Source: Phycisphaerae bacterium (lineage in GTDB: Bacteria > Planctomycetota > Phycisphaerae > Phycisphaerales > SM1A02). Taken from it: 64,000 bases of DNA. Location: contig JAEUIT010000013.1 of assembly GCA_016795035.1 (NCBI GenBank), positions 26,231-90,230 of the forward strand, written 5' to 3'. A model generated the notes under the pieces. It was not told the DNA's origin. It did no database searches and saw nothing but the letters and a program-made list of their open reading frames with translations. Below, piece after piece: positions 26,096 through 35,300 of the stretch (within the stretch, counting starts at the first letter, position 1; each line of letters begins with the position of its first letter). A program made the translations under genes and the position numbers.

Positions 26096-26869
26096 ATGTC
26101 ACCACGCCGCCGCCCCAATCCCTCACTCGCCGCCGACGACCGCGCCTTCCTCGAGTCGTACCGCCCGGACGACTACGAACGGCCCAGCGTGGCCGTCGAC
26201 GTCGTCCTTCTCACCGTGTCCGAAGGTGCGCTCCGCACGCTTCTGATTCGCCGCACCGAGCAGCCGGCGCGCGGCGCGTGGAGCCTTCCCGGCGGATTCG
26301 TGGGAATGGCCGAGTCGCTCGACGTTGCAGCCGCCCGCGTCCTAGAGACGAAGGCCGGCCTCAAGCGGATCTTCCTGGAGCAGCTCTACACCTTTGGCCA
26401 CGTGAAGCGTGACCCGCGCATGCGCGTCATCTCGGTCGCCTACTACGCGCTGGTCGACGAGGCGATCGTGCGCGGCGCCGCGCTCGCGAGCTCGGACGCC
26501 AACCGCGTCGTCGCCGATGTCCGCGTCGCATGGGACGGCATCGTGGGCGGTCCGGTGCAGGCCGTCGGCCCCAATAGGTCGCCGCTTCCGCTTGCGTTCG
26601 ACCACGAGGAGATCCTCGCCACCGCCGTGCGTCGGATCCGCGGAAAACTCGACTACACGCCCATCGGCTTCCAACTCCTGCCGAAGCGCTTCACGTTGCG
26701 ACGCCTCCAGGAAGTCCACGAGACGATCCTCGGACGCGCCGTCAACAAGGACGCGTTTCGTCGCCGCATGCTCGCGAGCGGACAGCTGCACGCGACCGGG
26801 ACTCTCGAGGACGAAGTCGGACACCGCCCCGCCGAACTCTACGAATTCCGCGAGCGAGCCGCGATCTGA
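26096..26869 (+). CDS. NrtR-type transcriptional regulator (dead Nudix domain + winged HTH)
   Basis: The 257-residue protein joins a Nudix fold (about residues 25-160) to a C-terminal winged helix (YTPIGFQLLPKRFTLRRLQEVHE onward). The Nudix box at residues 66-88 keeps G(x5)E, but REUxEExGU reads RVLETKAGL: three catalytic glutamates are lost, so hydrolysis is unlikely. That combination is the hallmark of NrtR-family regulators, which bind ADP-ribose or related nucleotides and control NAD synthesis or sugar use. A nested palindrome immediately upstream is a good operator candidate. Downstream are an SPFH protein and an NAD-kinase-like protein on the same strand, consistent with control of NAD(P) metabolism. 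The true effector is not known. Confidence 0.8.
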   Translation: MSPRRRPNPSLAADDRAFLESYRPDDYERPSVAVDVVLLTVSEGALRTLLIRRTEQPARGAWSLPGGFVGMAESLDVAAARVLETKAGLKRIFLEQLYTFGHVKRDPRMRVISVAYYALVDEAIVRGAALASSDANRVVADVRVAWDGIVGGPVQAVGPNRSPLPLAFDHEEILATAVRRIRGKLDYTPIGFQLLPKRFTLRRLQEVHETILGRAVNKDAFRRRMLASGQLHATGTLEDEVGHRPAELYEFRERAAI

Positions 26870-26912
26870 TCGCGCTCGCCCGCCCGCACCATCCTCACGA
26901 AAGGAATGCACC

Positions 26913-27944
26913 ATGGCCGAGATTCGCCGGTTCCCCTTCGTACGACACCTTCGCTCCGAGCCGAGCCAGCAGATCCTTCGCTTCCGCAAGGGTCGCCTCG
27001 TCGCATCGGGGCGCGGCCTCTCGTTCTGGTTTCAGCCGATGAACGCAAGCCTTGCGGAGGTGCCGGTCGACGACCGCGAGATTCCGTTCCTCGTCCATGG
27101 ACGGTCGCGCGACTTTCAGGAGGTCGTCGTGCAGGGCACGGTGATTTTCCGCGTGCGCGACCCGAACCTCGTCGCGGGGCGCGTCGACTTCACGATCGAT
27201 CTCGACACCGGCGTGCATCGCCATGAGCCGCTCGAGAAGCTCTCCGCGCTCTTCACGGAACTCTGCCAACAGCTCGCGATGGGATTTCTCGTCCGCACCG
27301 ACCTCGCGACGATTCTCGAAGGCGGCACGGACGCGCTGCGCGAGCTCGTCGACGAGGGGCTCCGCAACGACGATGGCCTCGCGGCCATCGGGCTCGAGGT
27401 CGTTGCGGTGCGTGTCGGAGCGGTGCGGCCCGAGGCCGACGTCGAACGGGCCTTGCAGGTGCGCGTCCGGGAAGCGATTCAGCAGAAGGCCGACGAGGCG
27501 ACCTTTCAGCGCCGCGCGCTCGCCGTCGAGAAGGAGCGGGCGATCCAGGAGAACGAGCTCCAGAACAAGATCGAGCTCGCCCGACGCGAGGAGCAGTTCA
27601 TCGCGCAGCGCGGCGAGAACGAGCGACGCCGCATCACCGATGAGAACGACGCCGCGCGCATCGCCGCGGAAGGCGCCGCGGCGCGCGTCTCGATCGAATC
27701 GACGGCCCGCGCCGCGAGCATTCGCGCAGTCGAGGACGCGCGCGTCGCCGCCGAGCGTGAACGCATGGCGATCTACCGCGACTTCCCGGCCGATCGCCTC
27801 CTTGGGCTCGCGGCGCAGGAACTCGCCGGCAAGCTGCAACGCATTGAGCACCTCAACCTCACGCCCGACCTGCTCGGGACGCTGCTGACGAACCTTGTCG
27901 AGACGAGCACGCGACGGCTCGAGACCGCGAAGGAGGCGGTGTGA
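26913..27944 (+). CDS. SPFH/band-7 domain protein
   Basis: The 343-residue protein starts at ATG 26913, with AAAGGA nine bases upstream. Residues about 20-190 form a band-7/SPFH domain: LVASGRGLSFWFQPMNASLAEVPVDDREIPF, then VVVQGTVIFRVRDPNLV, then LVDEGLRNDDGLAAIGLEVVAVRVGAVRP. A long charged coiled coil (about 200-300; REEQFIAQRGENERRRITDENDA) follows. Unlike flotillins it has no obvious N-terminal membrane hairpin, so membrane attachment is uncertain. SPFH proteins assemble into ring-like scaffolds. The stop overlaps the GTG start of the NAD-kinase-like gene (GTGA), a strong sign that the two products work together. The preceding Nudix regulator lies 43 bases upstream. Confidence 0.8.
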   Translation: MAEIRRFPFVRHLRSEPSQQILRFRKGRLVASGRGLSFWFQPMNASLAEVPVDDREIPFLVHGRSRDFQEVVVQGTVIFRVRDPNLVAGRVDFTIDLDTGVHRHEPLEKLSALFTELCQQLAMGFLVRTDLATILEGGTDALRELVDEGLRNDDGLAAIGLEVVAVRVGAVRPEADVERALQVRVREAIQQKADEATFQRRALAVEKERAIQENELQNKIELARREEQFIAQRGENERRRITDENDAARIAAEGAAARVSIESTARAASIRAVEDARVAAERERMAIYRDFPADRLLGLAAQELAGKLQRIEHLNLTPDLLGTLLTNLVETSTRRLETAKEAV

Positions 27945-28843
27945 GCACGCTCCTGCCGCGCGCGGTGCTCGTCCGGCGCAGCACCGACTTCGAGCTTCTG
28001 CTCGCCCGACATGCCACGCGAGGCCAGGCGGAGTTCTTCCTGAAGTCGCGAGGGCAGACGTTGGAGGCCGTCGAGCGTGACCACGATCGCATCCACGCCG
28101 CGACGGAGCGCGTCCTCGGCGCGATTCCGTCGCGGTGGCGCCGCGCGAGCGTCCGTCGCGAAGACCTGAACCGCTTCCTCTTCGAGCCCGAGGATCTCGT
28201 CGTTGCCGTCGGCCAGGACGGACTCGTGGCGAACATCGCGAAGTACGTCGAGGCGCAGCCGGTCCTCGGCGTGAATCCCCTGCCCGACCGCTATGACGGC
28301 GTGCTGGTTCGGTTCACGCCGGACGACGCGATCGCGCTCATTGCCGCCCTCGCGCGTGGCCACCATCTCGAGCTGCAACGCCGAACGATGGTCGAAGCCA
28401 CGCTCGACGACGGCCAAGCGCTCCTCGCGCTCAACGAGATCTTCGTCGGTCACCGCTCCCACCAGTCGGCCCGGTATCGGATCACGTGGAAGGGTCATGA
28501 GGAGCGCCAGTCGTCGTCCGGCCTGATCGTCGCGAGCGGCACCGGATCGACCGGCTGGGCACGGTCGATCAACATCTCGCGTGCCCAGCCTCTGTCCCTG
28601 CCCACGCCGTCCGAAGACAAGCTCGCCTTCTTCGTCCGCGAGGCGTTTCCAAGCCGCTCGACGGGAACGTCGATCACGCGCGGCATCTGCGACCGGGATC
28701 GCGCGCTGCAACTCACGTCGGAGATGAACGACGGAGGCGTCATCTTCGGCGACGGGATCGAGCGCGACTTTCTGGCGTTCGACTTCGGCCAGCGCTTGCG
28801 GATCGGAATCGCGGAGCGACGCCTGCACCTTGTGCTCTCGTGA
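27941..28843 (+). CDS. NAD-kinase-like protein
   Basis: The 300-residue protein resembles ATP-NAD kinases across three blocks. DLVVAVGQDGLVANIAKYV near residue 85 has GQDG in place of the usual GGDG, with the Asp kept. ALNEIFVGHRSHQSARYRI near 160 holds the conserved NE pair. SSGLIVASGTGSTGWARSI near 190 matches the TGSTAY-type substrate loop. It would phosphorylate NAD to NADP, or a related diphosphonucleotide, in the cytoplasm. The G-to-Q change and loss of Tyr after TGST make it divergent, so a different substrate or a regulatory role is possible. It starts with GTG overlapping the SPFH stop. The trio regulator-SPFH-kinase looks like one transcription unit. Confidence 0.7.
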   Translation: MSTLLPRAVLVRRSTDFELLLARHATRGQAEFFLKSRGQTLEAVERDHDRIHAATERVLGAIPSRWRRASVRREDLNRFLFEPEDLVVAVGQDGLVANIAKYVEAQPVLGVNPLPDRYDGVLVRFTPDDAIALIAALARGHHLELQRRTMVEATLDDGQALLALNEIFVGHRSHQSARYRITWKGHEERQSSSGLIVASGTGSTGWARSINISRAQPLSLPTPSEDKLAFFVREAFPSRSTGTSITRGICDRDRALQLTSEMNDGGVIFGDGIERDFLAFDFGQRLRIGIAERRLHLVLS

Positions 28844-28894
28844 GTGGGGCGCGCTGGAAGCGTGTCGCCGCCCACGCTACCCTGCAACGCAGAG

Positions 28895-29125
28895 ATGCGC
28901 CGCGTTGCCTCCGTGAGTCTGGTGCTTGCCGTCGCGTGCGTGGCGCTGTGGGCTGCCTACCGCTTCGTACTCGTTCCTTCGAGTACGTCGGGGCGAATCG
29001 GGCCGGAGGTGGCGCAGCCGATACTCTCGCTGCAAAGCCCTGTCGAAGGCACGTTGCTCGTGGTCGGAGGGTTCCTCGGCTGGATCGCGCTCGTGGCGTT
29101 CTGGCTGAGCGGGCGCCGCTTCTGA
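28895..29125 (+). CDS. Small membrane protein, unknown
   Basis: A 76-residue product starting MRRVASVSLVLAVACVALWAAY has two hydrophobic helices separated by a short Ser/Pro-rich loop and ends in a basic tail. ATG 28895 lies immediately after an exact CTGCAACGCAGAG word (28882-28894). No family is recognised. The gene is called from its hydrophobic pattern and its fit between neighbours; it could be a chance frame. Confidence 0.45.
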   Translation: MRRVASVSLVLAVACVALWAAYRFVLVPSSTSGRIGPEVAQPILSLQSPVEGTLLVVGGFLGWIALVAFWLSGRRF

Positions 29126-29221
29126 GTCATGACGTGCGAGGGGCTGTTGCAGCTCCGCTTTCGGTGCGTGCGCATTTCCCTGCGAACCTTCGCGCCCTTG
29201 CCGCGTGGTATCACGCCGCGC

Positions 29222-29686
29222 ATGACCACCCAGAGTAACCACGGCGACCAACACACCGTTCGACTGCATCGCGTCTTCCGCGCGCCGCCCGAGCGCGTCT
29301 TTCGCGCCTTTCTCGATCCGAGGGCGATGTGCAAGTGGCTTCCGCCGCACGGATTTGTCGGCGAGGTGCACTCGATCGATCCGCGCGTCGGCGGGACCTA
29401 TCGCATGTCGTTCACGAACTTCAACACGGGCCAGTCGCACGCCTTCGGCGGCACGTATCTCGAGATCGTGCCCAACGAGAAGCTTCGCTACGACGATCGC
29501 TTCGAGGATCCCAACCTCCCCGGCGCGATGGCGATCACGATCACGTTCCGGAAGGTGCTCTGCGGCACCGAGCTCTCGATCGTGCAGGAGAATATCCCCG
29601 CCGCGATCCCGACCGAGTTCTGCTACCTCGGCTGGCAGGAGTCGCTGAACGCCTTGGCGCACGTCGTCGAGCCGGAGATTCCATGA
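29222..29686 (+). CDS. SRPBCC/AHSA1-type lipid-binding-fold protein
   Basis: The 154-residue protein matches the activator-of-Hsp90-ATPase-1-like branch of the SRPBCC superfamily. It opens with VRLHRVFRAPPERVFRAFLDPRAMCKWLPP, followed by the beta-strand series GGTYRMSFTNFNTG, GTYLEIVPNEKLRYDDRFED and MAITITFRKV. A final amphipathic helix (WQESLNALAHVVEP) closes the cavity. Bacterial members bind hydrophobic ligands; most have no known role. ATG 29222 was chosen because the family starts within ten residues of it. The gene converges on the pseudopilin gene. Confidence 0.8.
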   Translation: MTTQSNHGDQHTVRLHRVFRAPPERVFRAFLDPRAMCKWLPPHGFVGEVHSIDPRVGGTYRMSFTNFNTGQSHAFGGTYLEIVPNEKLRYDDRFEDPNLPGAMAITITFRKVLCGTELSIVQENIPAAIPTEFCYLGWQESLNALAHVVEPEIP

Positions 29687-29707
29687 GACCACGTTGCAGC
29701 CGTCGCG

Positions 29708-30784
29708 TCACTTCGTCGTGAGGATGTCGCGGCCGAGGATGCCGTCGATCGTGAGGATCGTGTGGCTGGTGCGCGGCCCGTTGTCGAGGCCGAGTTGCGG
29801 CAGATATCCCTGAGGGCCGAGGGGTGTCGTACGGCTCCAAAGCTGCTTCCCCGACGACTCGAAGAGCGCCTCGTCGTCGGCGATCGCCTGTTGGTTTGAG
29901 AGACGGCGCACACTGCCGTCGAAGAAGAGCGATTGCGGCGACACGGCGGCGCTCGCGTTGAAGGGATACGACACGGCGTTCGAGCCGGCAACAGAGGCCG
30001 ACGCCGTGGACCCAGGCGGGCCGTCGCACCAGTTGTGCTCGATGAGGCGCGTCTTCAAATCGGGATAGAGGCATTGCGTGACCGACGGCGACGCGTAGCC
30101 GGCGGCGAAGGTGTTCGGATCACGGAAGCCGCCGTTCGCCGAACTCAGGACATCCGGATGCCACATCGCTGCCGGACTCAGGCAGTACGACGTGTAACGG
30201 ATGCTGGCGCCGTCAGAGTCGAAGTCGATGCCCCGATCCCGAAACGACGCGCTCTCGTTGTAGGGGAGCTCGTCGTTGGGCGCATAGAACGTGTCGGAGT
30301 AGAAGCGCCCTTCGACGTAGCCATTGAACGCGGCGACGTTGCCGAGGCGGAACGATCCGAAGCCGGCGCTCACGCCGGTCCACTCCATCGGCTTGTACGT
30401 GGACCAGTTGCCCGAGCAGGATCCCGGGTACTGCGCGCATTGGCCGCTCCCCAGATAGAAGCCCCACACGGCCCCCGTCGGACCTACTCCGAGGATTTGC
30501 TGCGGAGGGCAGAACTGCGAAACGATCGTCTGGCAGTTTCCGCCGTAGGCGCCGGCGTCGTCGGGCACGGCGGTGAACTGCCGCTGGTTGAAGCTGTTGG
30601 CGTACGCCGTGTGCGCCTCGTGCAGGAGCCGCAGGTTCGAGAGCGACCGAGCTTCGCCCGAGAGCGAGCCGGTGCGTGCGATCACGGGCACGGCACAGGC
30701 GACGAAGACGGCTGCAACGGAGAGTCCGACGATCGTCTCGACGAGCGTGAAGCCGAGTCGGGTGCGCGAGTGTGTGGCGTTCAT
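29708..30784 (-). CDS. Type II secretion-like pseudopilin (prepilin-type N-terminal motif)
   Basis: The 358-residue protein starts MNATHSRTRLGFTLVETIVGLSVAAVFVACAVPV, a canonical type III signal: cleavage after Gly, mature Phe to be methylated, and Glu at +5. A large globular C-terminal part carries many Tyr/Asn/Gly residues and ends near SLFFDGSVRRLS, as in planctomycetal prepilin-like proteins of the DUF1559-related group. ATG 30784 was chosen because GGAGG lies nine bases upstream and because this ATG overlaps the stop of the FG-GAP dockerin gene (ATGA). That coupling suggests joint export or surface assembly. The protein is much larger than core GspG-type pseudopilins, so it is probably a minor or specialised one. 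Confidence 0.8.
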   Translation of the reverse strand: MNATHSRTRLGFTLVETIVGLSVAAVFVACAVPVIARTGSLSGEARSLSNLRLLHEAHTAYANSFNQRQFTAVPDDAGAYGGNCQTIVSQFCPPQQILGVGPTGAVWGFYLGSGQCAQYPGSCSGNWSTYKPMEWTGVSAGFGSFRLGNVAAFNGYVEGRFYSDTFYAPNDELPYNESASFRDRGIDFDSDGASIRYTSYCLSPAAMWHPDVLSSANGGFRDPNTFAAGYASPSVTQCLYPDLKTRLIEHNWCDGPPGSTASASVAGSNAVSYPFNASAAVSPQSLFFDGSVRRLSNQQAIADDEALFESSGKQLWSRTTPLGPQGYLPQLGLDNGPRTSHTILTIDGILGRDILTTK

Positions 30785-32169
30785 CGAGTCCATCCTCCGA
30801 GAAGCGTGCCGAGGTCTTCCGGTCCCACGTTGCCGTTGCCGTTGAGGTCCGCAGGCTCGACGCCGTCCGTCGGGCCCCAGGCGCCGAGAAGGATTCCGAG
30901 GTCGATCGGATTCACGACGCCGTCGCCGTTCAGGTCCGCGAGGCGCTCGAGCTCGTCGTAGCGCATCGCGCCGCCCAATGTCGGCCCGCCGAACGGCACC
31001 GCACCGAAGACGCCCGCCGCATCGACGGCTGCAACGCCGAGGCTCGGATCGCCTTCCGGCTCCTCGATCGCGGTCTCGAGCGACCAGGTGTTTCCGGTGC
31101 GGCGGAAGACCGCGAGGCGGTGTCCATAGACGCCGTCGACCTCCGAGATGCCGCCCGTGCCGACGACGATCCGCGCGCCCGAGATCGAGACGCTCCCGCC
31201 GAAGCCGCTCCATCCCGGCTCGTCGGGCGGCTCGAGCGTCGCGAGCGTGGTCCAGCCCTTCGGACCGAGTTGTCCGACGAACGCGCGGCCGACGCCGCAT
31301 GCGCATCCCGGCGCACCGACGAGCACGATGTCGCCCTGCGCGGCGAGCGCGGCGCCGAAGCGGTCATTGATCTCGGCGATCGGCGCGACGACTTCGACGA
31401 GCGGCGCGTCGCCGACCAAGTCCGTGAGCCACACGCGACCATGATCGAGACCCGTCGTGCCGCTGCCGCCGCCGGGAGCGCCGACCACCAGCGTGTCGCC
31501 CGCGATCGCGACCGCGCTGCCGAAGCGCGTGTTCGCGGGTGGCGGCGCCGTGACGAGCCGCTCGACGGTCCAGCCGGATTTCGTCTCGACGTACACGAAG
31601 GCGGCACCGACGAACGGCACGCCTGAAGCATCGCGCCAGCCCGGCGCGCCGATGACGACGCGATCGCCGTTTGTCGCGACCGACGTGCCGAACCCGAGCG
31701 AGAGTCGCGGCGTCGGCGGGTCGATCGTCACGACGGGGACAAAGGCGTCGTCGAGGAGACGCACTCGACCGGAGAGCGCGAGAGAGCCTGACTTGTAGCC
31801 AGGCGATCCGACCACGAGAAAGGACGGCCCCTGCGCGAGCGACGCGCCGAACCGTTCGCCGCGAACGCCGTTCGCGGGAACGATCGCGATCGGCTCCCCG
31901 GTGGGATTGCCGGCGACGTCACGCGCCCATGCGAGCACCGCGCCGATCGAATAGGAGAAGCGGTCCGGCCCGAGCCAACGGCGGGTGTCGGCGCCGGCGA
32001 GGGCGTGCGTCGGCGTGAGCGCTGCTGCGGAGCCGATCGACGCATAGGGGTTCGGATCGGGATCGGGAAGGTCGGTCGTGGCCTGCGCCGCGGAGCCAAG
32101 CGCTCCGGCAACGAGGATCGTCCACGCGAGAGGACGTGCGGCGGCGGCCGCGACGAGTCGTCTTGACAT
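30781..32169 (-). CDS. Secreted FG-GAP repeat protein with dockerin-like repeats
   Basis: The 462-residue protein has a signal peptide (MSRRLVAAAAARPLAWTILVAGAL to about AQA). Seven or so FG-GAP blades follow (RFGASLAQGPSFLVVGSPGY, RFGSAVAIAGDTLVVGAPGG, RFGAALAAQGDIVLVGAPGC), covering residues about 50-390. Two C-terminal dockerin-like repeats are separated by a short linker: ADLNGDGVVNPIDLGILLGAWG and ADLNGNGNVGPEDLGTLLGGWT. It is a smaller paralogue-like version of the product at 16933-19068. Its stop overlaps the start of the pseudopilin gene, so the two are translated together. It is divergent from the 1115-residue surface protein gene, 172 bases away. Confidence 0.8.
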   Translation of the reverse strand: MSRRLVAAAAARPLAWTILVAGALGSAAQATTDLPDPDPNPYASIGSAAALTPTHALAGADTRRWLGPDRFSYSIGAVLAWARDVAGNPTGEPIAIVPANGVRGERFGASLAQGPSFLVVGSPGYKSGSLALSGRVRLLDDAFVPVVTIDPPTPRLSLGFGTSVATNGDRVVIGAPGWRDASGVPFVGAAFVYVETKSGWTVERLVTAPPPANTRFGSAVAIAGDTLVVGAPGGGSGTTGLDHGRVWLTDLVGDAPLVEVVAPIAEINDRFGAALAAQGDIVLVGAPGCACGVGRAFVGQLGPKGWTTLATLEPPDEPGWSGFGGSVSISGARIVVGTGGISEVDGVYGHRLAVFRRTGNTWSLETAIEEPEGDPSLGVAAVDAAGVFGAVPFGGPTLGGAMRYDELERLADLNGDGVVNPIDLGILLGAWGPTDGVEPADLNGNGNVGPEDLGTLLGGWTR

Positions 32170-32341
32170 AGGTGGGCTCCCGGAGTCCGACGGCGCGCAG
32201 GACGCACGCCGAGCGCACGGCGCTTGGCGCCAGGAAGTGGTACGAAAAACTCCGCGATCGTTGCGCGAACTACGTATGGAATCGCAACAGATAGTCGCGC
32301 GACCTCCATCACGAGATCTGTCTCTAGGACGAAGGGGACTC

Positions 32342-35300
32342 ATGCATTCGACGTCACCAAGCTCACCGTTCCCGCACTTGTGCCGCCGACTCCCCCGCGG
32401 TCGGCCCGCATGGGCCGTGGTGGCGACGGTCGGCCTTGCGAGCGGCGCGCATGCGGGTCTCACCGACTGGACCGCGGTGCGCGGAGGCGACTTCTGGTCG
32501 TCGCGCGCGTGGTCGAACGGCGTGCCCGCCCCCGGCGACAGCGCCAGCTTCGGCGCGGTGGCGAGCGGCGTCCCGTTCGTGGTCACGTCGTCACTCCCGA
32601 TCGAGCTTGGGCAGCTTTCGATCCTCAACCAATCCCCCATCTTCACGCTGACGGGGCCCGATCGAAGCCTCACGGCCGGGCAAGTGCTCGTGCAATCGGC
32701 GGCCACACCGATCGCGCTCACGCTCGACGACGCCGACCTCGTCGCGGGCCAAATCACGCTCGCCCAGACGCCGGCCAGCCCCACGACGACATCGCTCACG
32801 GTTCGCGACGGATCGAGCGCGACCTACGGTTCGCTCGCCGTGCGCGGCACGACCGGCTCGAGCGTCGCCAGTTCACTGAAGGTCGACGGCGGCGCGCTCG
32901 AATCGTCGGGCGCCGCATCCACCGCGGTCATCGCCGACGGCGGCGCGGGCGAACTCCTCGTCGTCAACGGCGGAACGTACGACCTCGGCGGCTCCACGTT
33001 GCAGCTTGGGCAGAATGGCGGCGCGGCGTCGATGGTCGTGGGCGCCGGCTCCACGCTGTCGCTCGGCGGCGGCAATCTCCGCGTTGCAGGCTCGATCCCG
33101 ACGCCCGGCACGGCTGGCTCCGCGACGCTCACGGTCGCCGGCACGATCGAAGGCCCGGGCAAGGTGATCGTGTCGCAAGGCGCCAACACGACGTCGAAGC
33201 TCGTCCTCGAGAATGGCGCGGTCGTGCATGCGGCGGTCGAACAGGGCTTCACGCTCTCGCAGACGCTCGCCTCGGGCGTCGTCGCGCTCGACAGCGTCTC
33301 GTTCGTCGGCTCGGGCCAGACCGCATTCACCGCGAGCGGCGCCGGCAGCGAGATTGCGATCGGCGCGGCGAACTTCGCGACGGGTTCGCCGTCGATGACC
33401 GCGACGAACGGCGCGTCGCTCGTCATCGACACGCTGACCGGCGCGAGCGCCTCGCTGCAACTGCGCGCCACCGGTGGCTCCGACATCGCGGTGCTCGAGT
33501 CGTTCGTGCCCGGGACGACCACCTCGCTCAGTGAATGCGTCGCGAGCGGGGCCGGCTCGACCCTCACGCTCCCGGGCGTCGTGACGAAGGCAGGTTCGCC
33601 GCTCAAGATCGGCGCGGAGATCGGCGGCTCGGTCGTCGTCGACGCGCTGTTCTCGCCGCTCAACGGCCGCGCGTCGGTGACGTCGGTGTTTGGGAGTAGC
33701 GTGACGATCCAGGGTCCGCTCAGTGTGGAGGGCGTCGGCTCGAACTCGAATGCGCCGGTGATCGATCTCGACACCACGAGTTCGCTGTCGACGGGACCCC
33801 TCTCCGTCGGCAGCGCCGCGCGATTCCGCATCACGATGCTCTCGGGGACCGTGCAGTGCAGCGCCACGAGCGTGCTCTTCAAGGGCACGCTCGAGATGGT
33901 GCCGTCGTCGTGGCAGCCGTCGGTCGGCACCGACGTCCAGCTCATCGCGTCGCCGTCCGTCGAATTCGCGCCGAAGTCACTGATCCTTCCGACCTTCTTC
34001 GGGCACCAGCCGCTCCTCTACGTCGACGCGACCGGCCTTCGCGCCCGGGTCATCGACGCCATCCAGTCGTTCGACCTGCCGTCGTCGCTCAGCGTTGCCG
34101 TCGGCCAGACGATCACGGTGCCGACGATCGTCACTGCGGGCGGCCTCACGACCGACGCGAGCGACCAAGTCACGTGGACCTTCGAGCCCCCGATCGTGCA
34201 ACGCACCGGACCGCGCACGTTCATCGGCGTGGCGCCGGGCGACGGGATCGCAACGGTGAAGTACGGCACGTCCTCCGCCACGGTCGCGGTCAGCGTCACG
34301 CAGCCGGTCGCGCCGAGCATCCTCCTCGCGAGCGGCACGCCGACGGCATGGGGCAACGCGGACAGCGGCGCGTCGCCGACCATCCCCTTCGAGACGGTCG
34401 ACGGCGTCCGTCCGCGTTGCATCTCCGCCGACGGCACCCTTGTGGCCTTCTCGACGTCGGCGACGAACGTCGCGCCGGGCGTGGTCGCCGCAAACACGTG
34501 GAACGTCGTACTCCGCTCGCTCAATCAGCCGCTGGCGCAGCTCGTGAGCACCACCGCAACGCTCGGCCTCGGAACGGCGGAGTATGGCGCGGTCGTCACG
34601 CCCGACGGCCGCTTCGTGGCCTACAGCGGCAACGGCGCCGCTCCCAACTTCAATCGCATCTTCGTCCTCGACCGCGACAGCAACCAGTACCTGTCGCCCG
34701 ACGTGTCGACGGACGGCGGCCCGCCCAACGGCAGCTCGTTCGAGCCGCGCATCTCCGACGACGGCCGCTATGTGCTCTTCGAGAGCTTGGCGTCGAACCT
34801 CGTCCCCGGCGACACGAACGGCACGCAGGACGTCTTCCTGCGCGACCTCGTGCTCGGCGTGACGACGCGCGTGAGCGTGTCGATCGGCGGCGCACAACTC
34901 AACGTTGCATCGAAGGTCGGCGACCTGTCGCCGGACGGCGCCTACGCGGCGTTCCTCCGTTCGTCGGGCGGATGGACGCTCGCGTACCGGTATGACCGCG
35001 CGAACGGCACGGTCGAACTCGCGACGCCCGGCCTCTCCGACAGCACGCCGCAGATCCATGTGCTCGCCGCGCAGCTGTCGCAGGACGGCCGCTTCCTCAC
35101 CTTCCTGTCGACCGGCCTCACCCAGCTCACCGAGGATCCGAACCCGCCGCAGGCGCAGGTCTACCGCCGCGATCTCGACACCGGCGTCACCGTGGGGATG
35201 TCGACGACGGCGGACGGCACCTACGCCGACTCGCCCGTCTTCGCCTTCGCCGCCGACGCCGACGCGACGCGCGTCGTCTTCACGACGACCTCGACGAACC

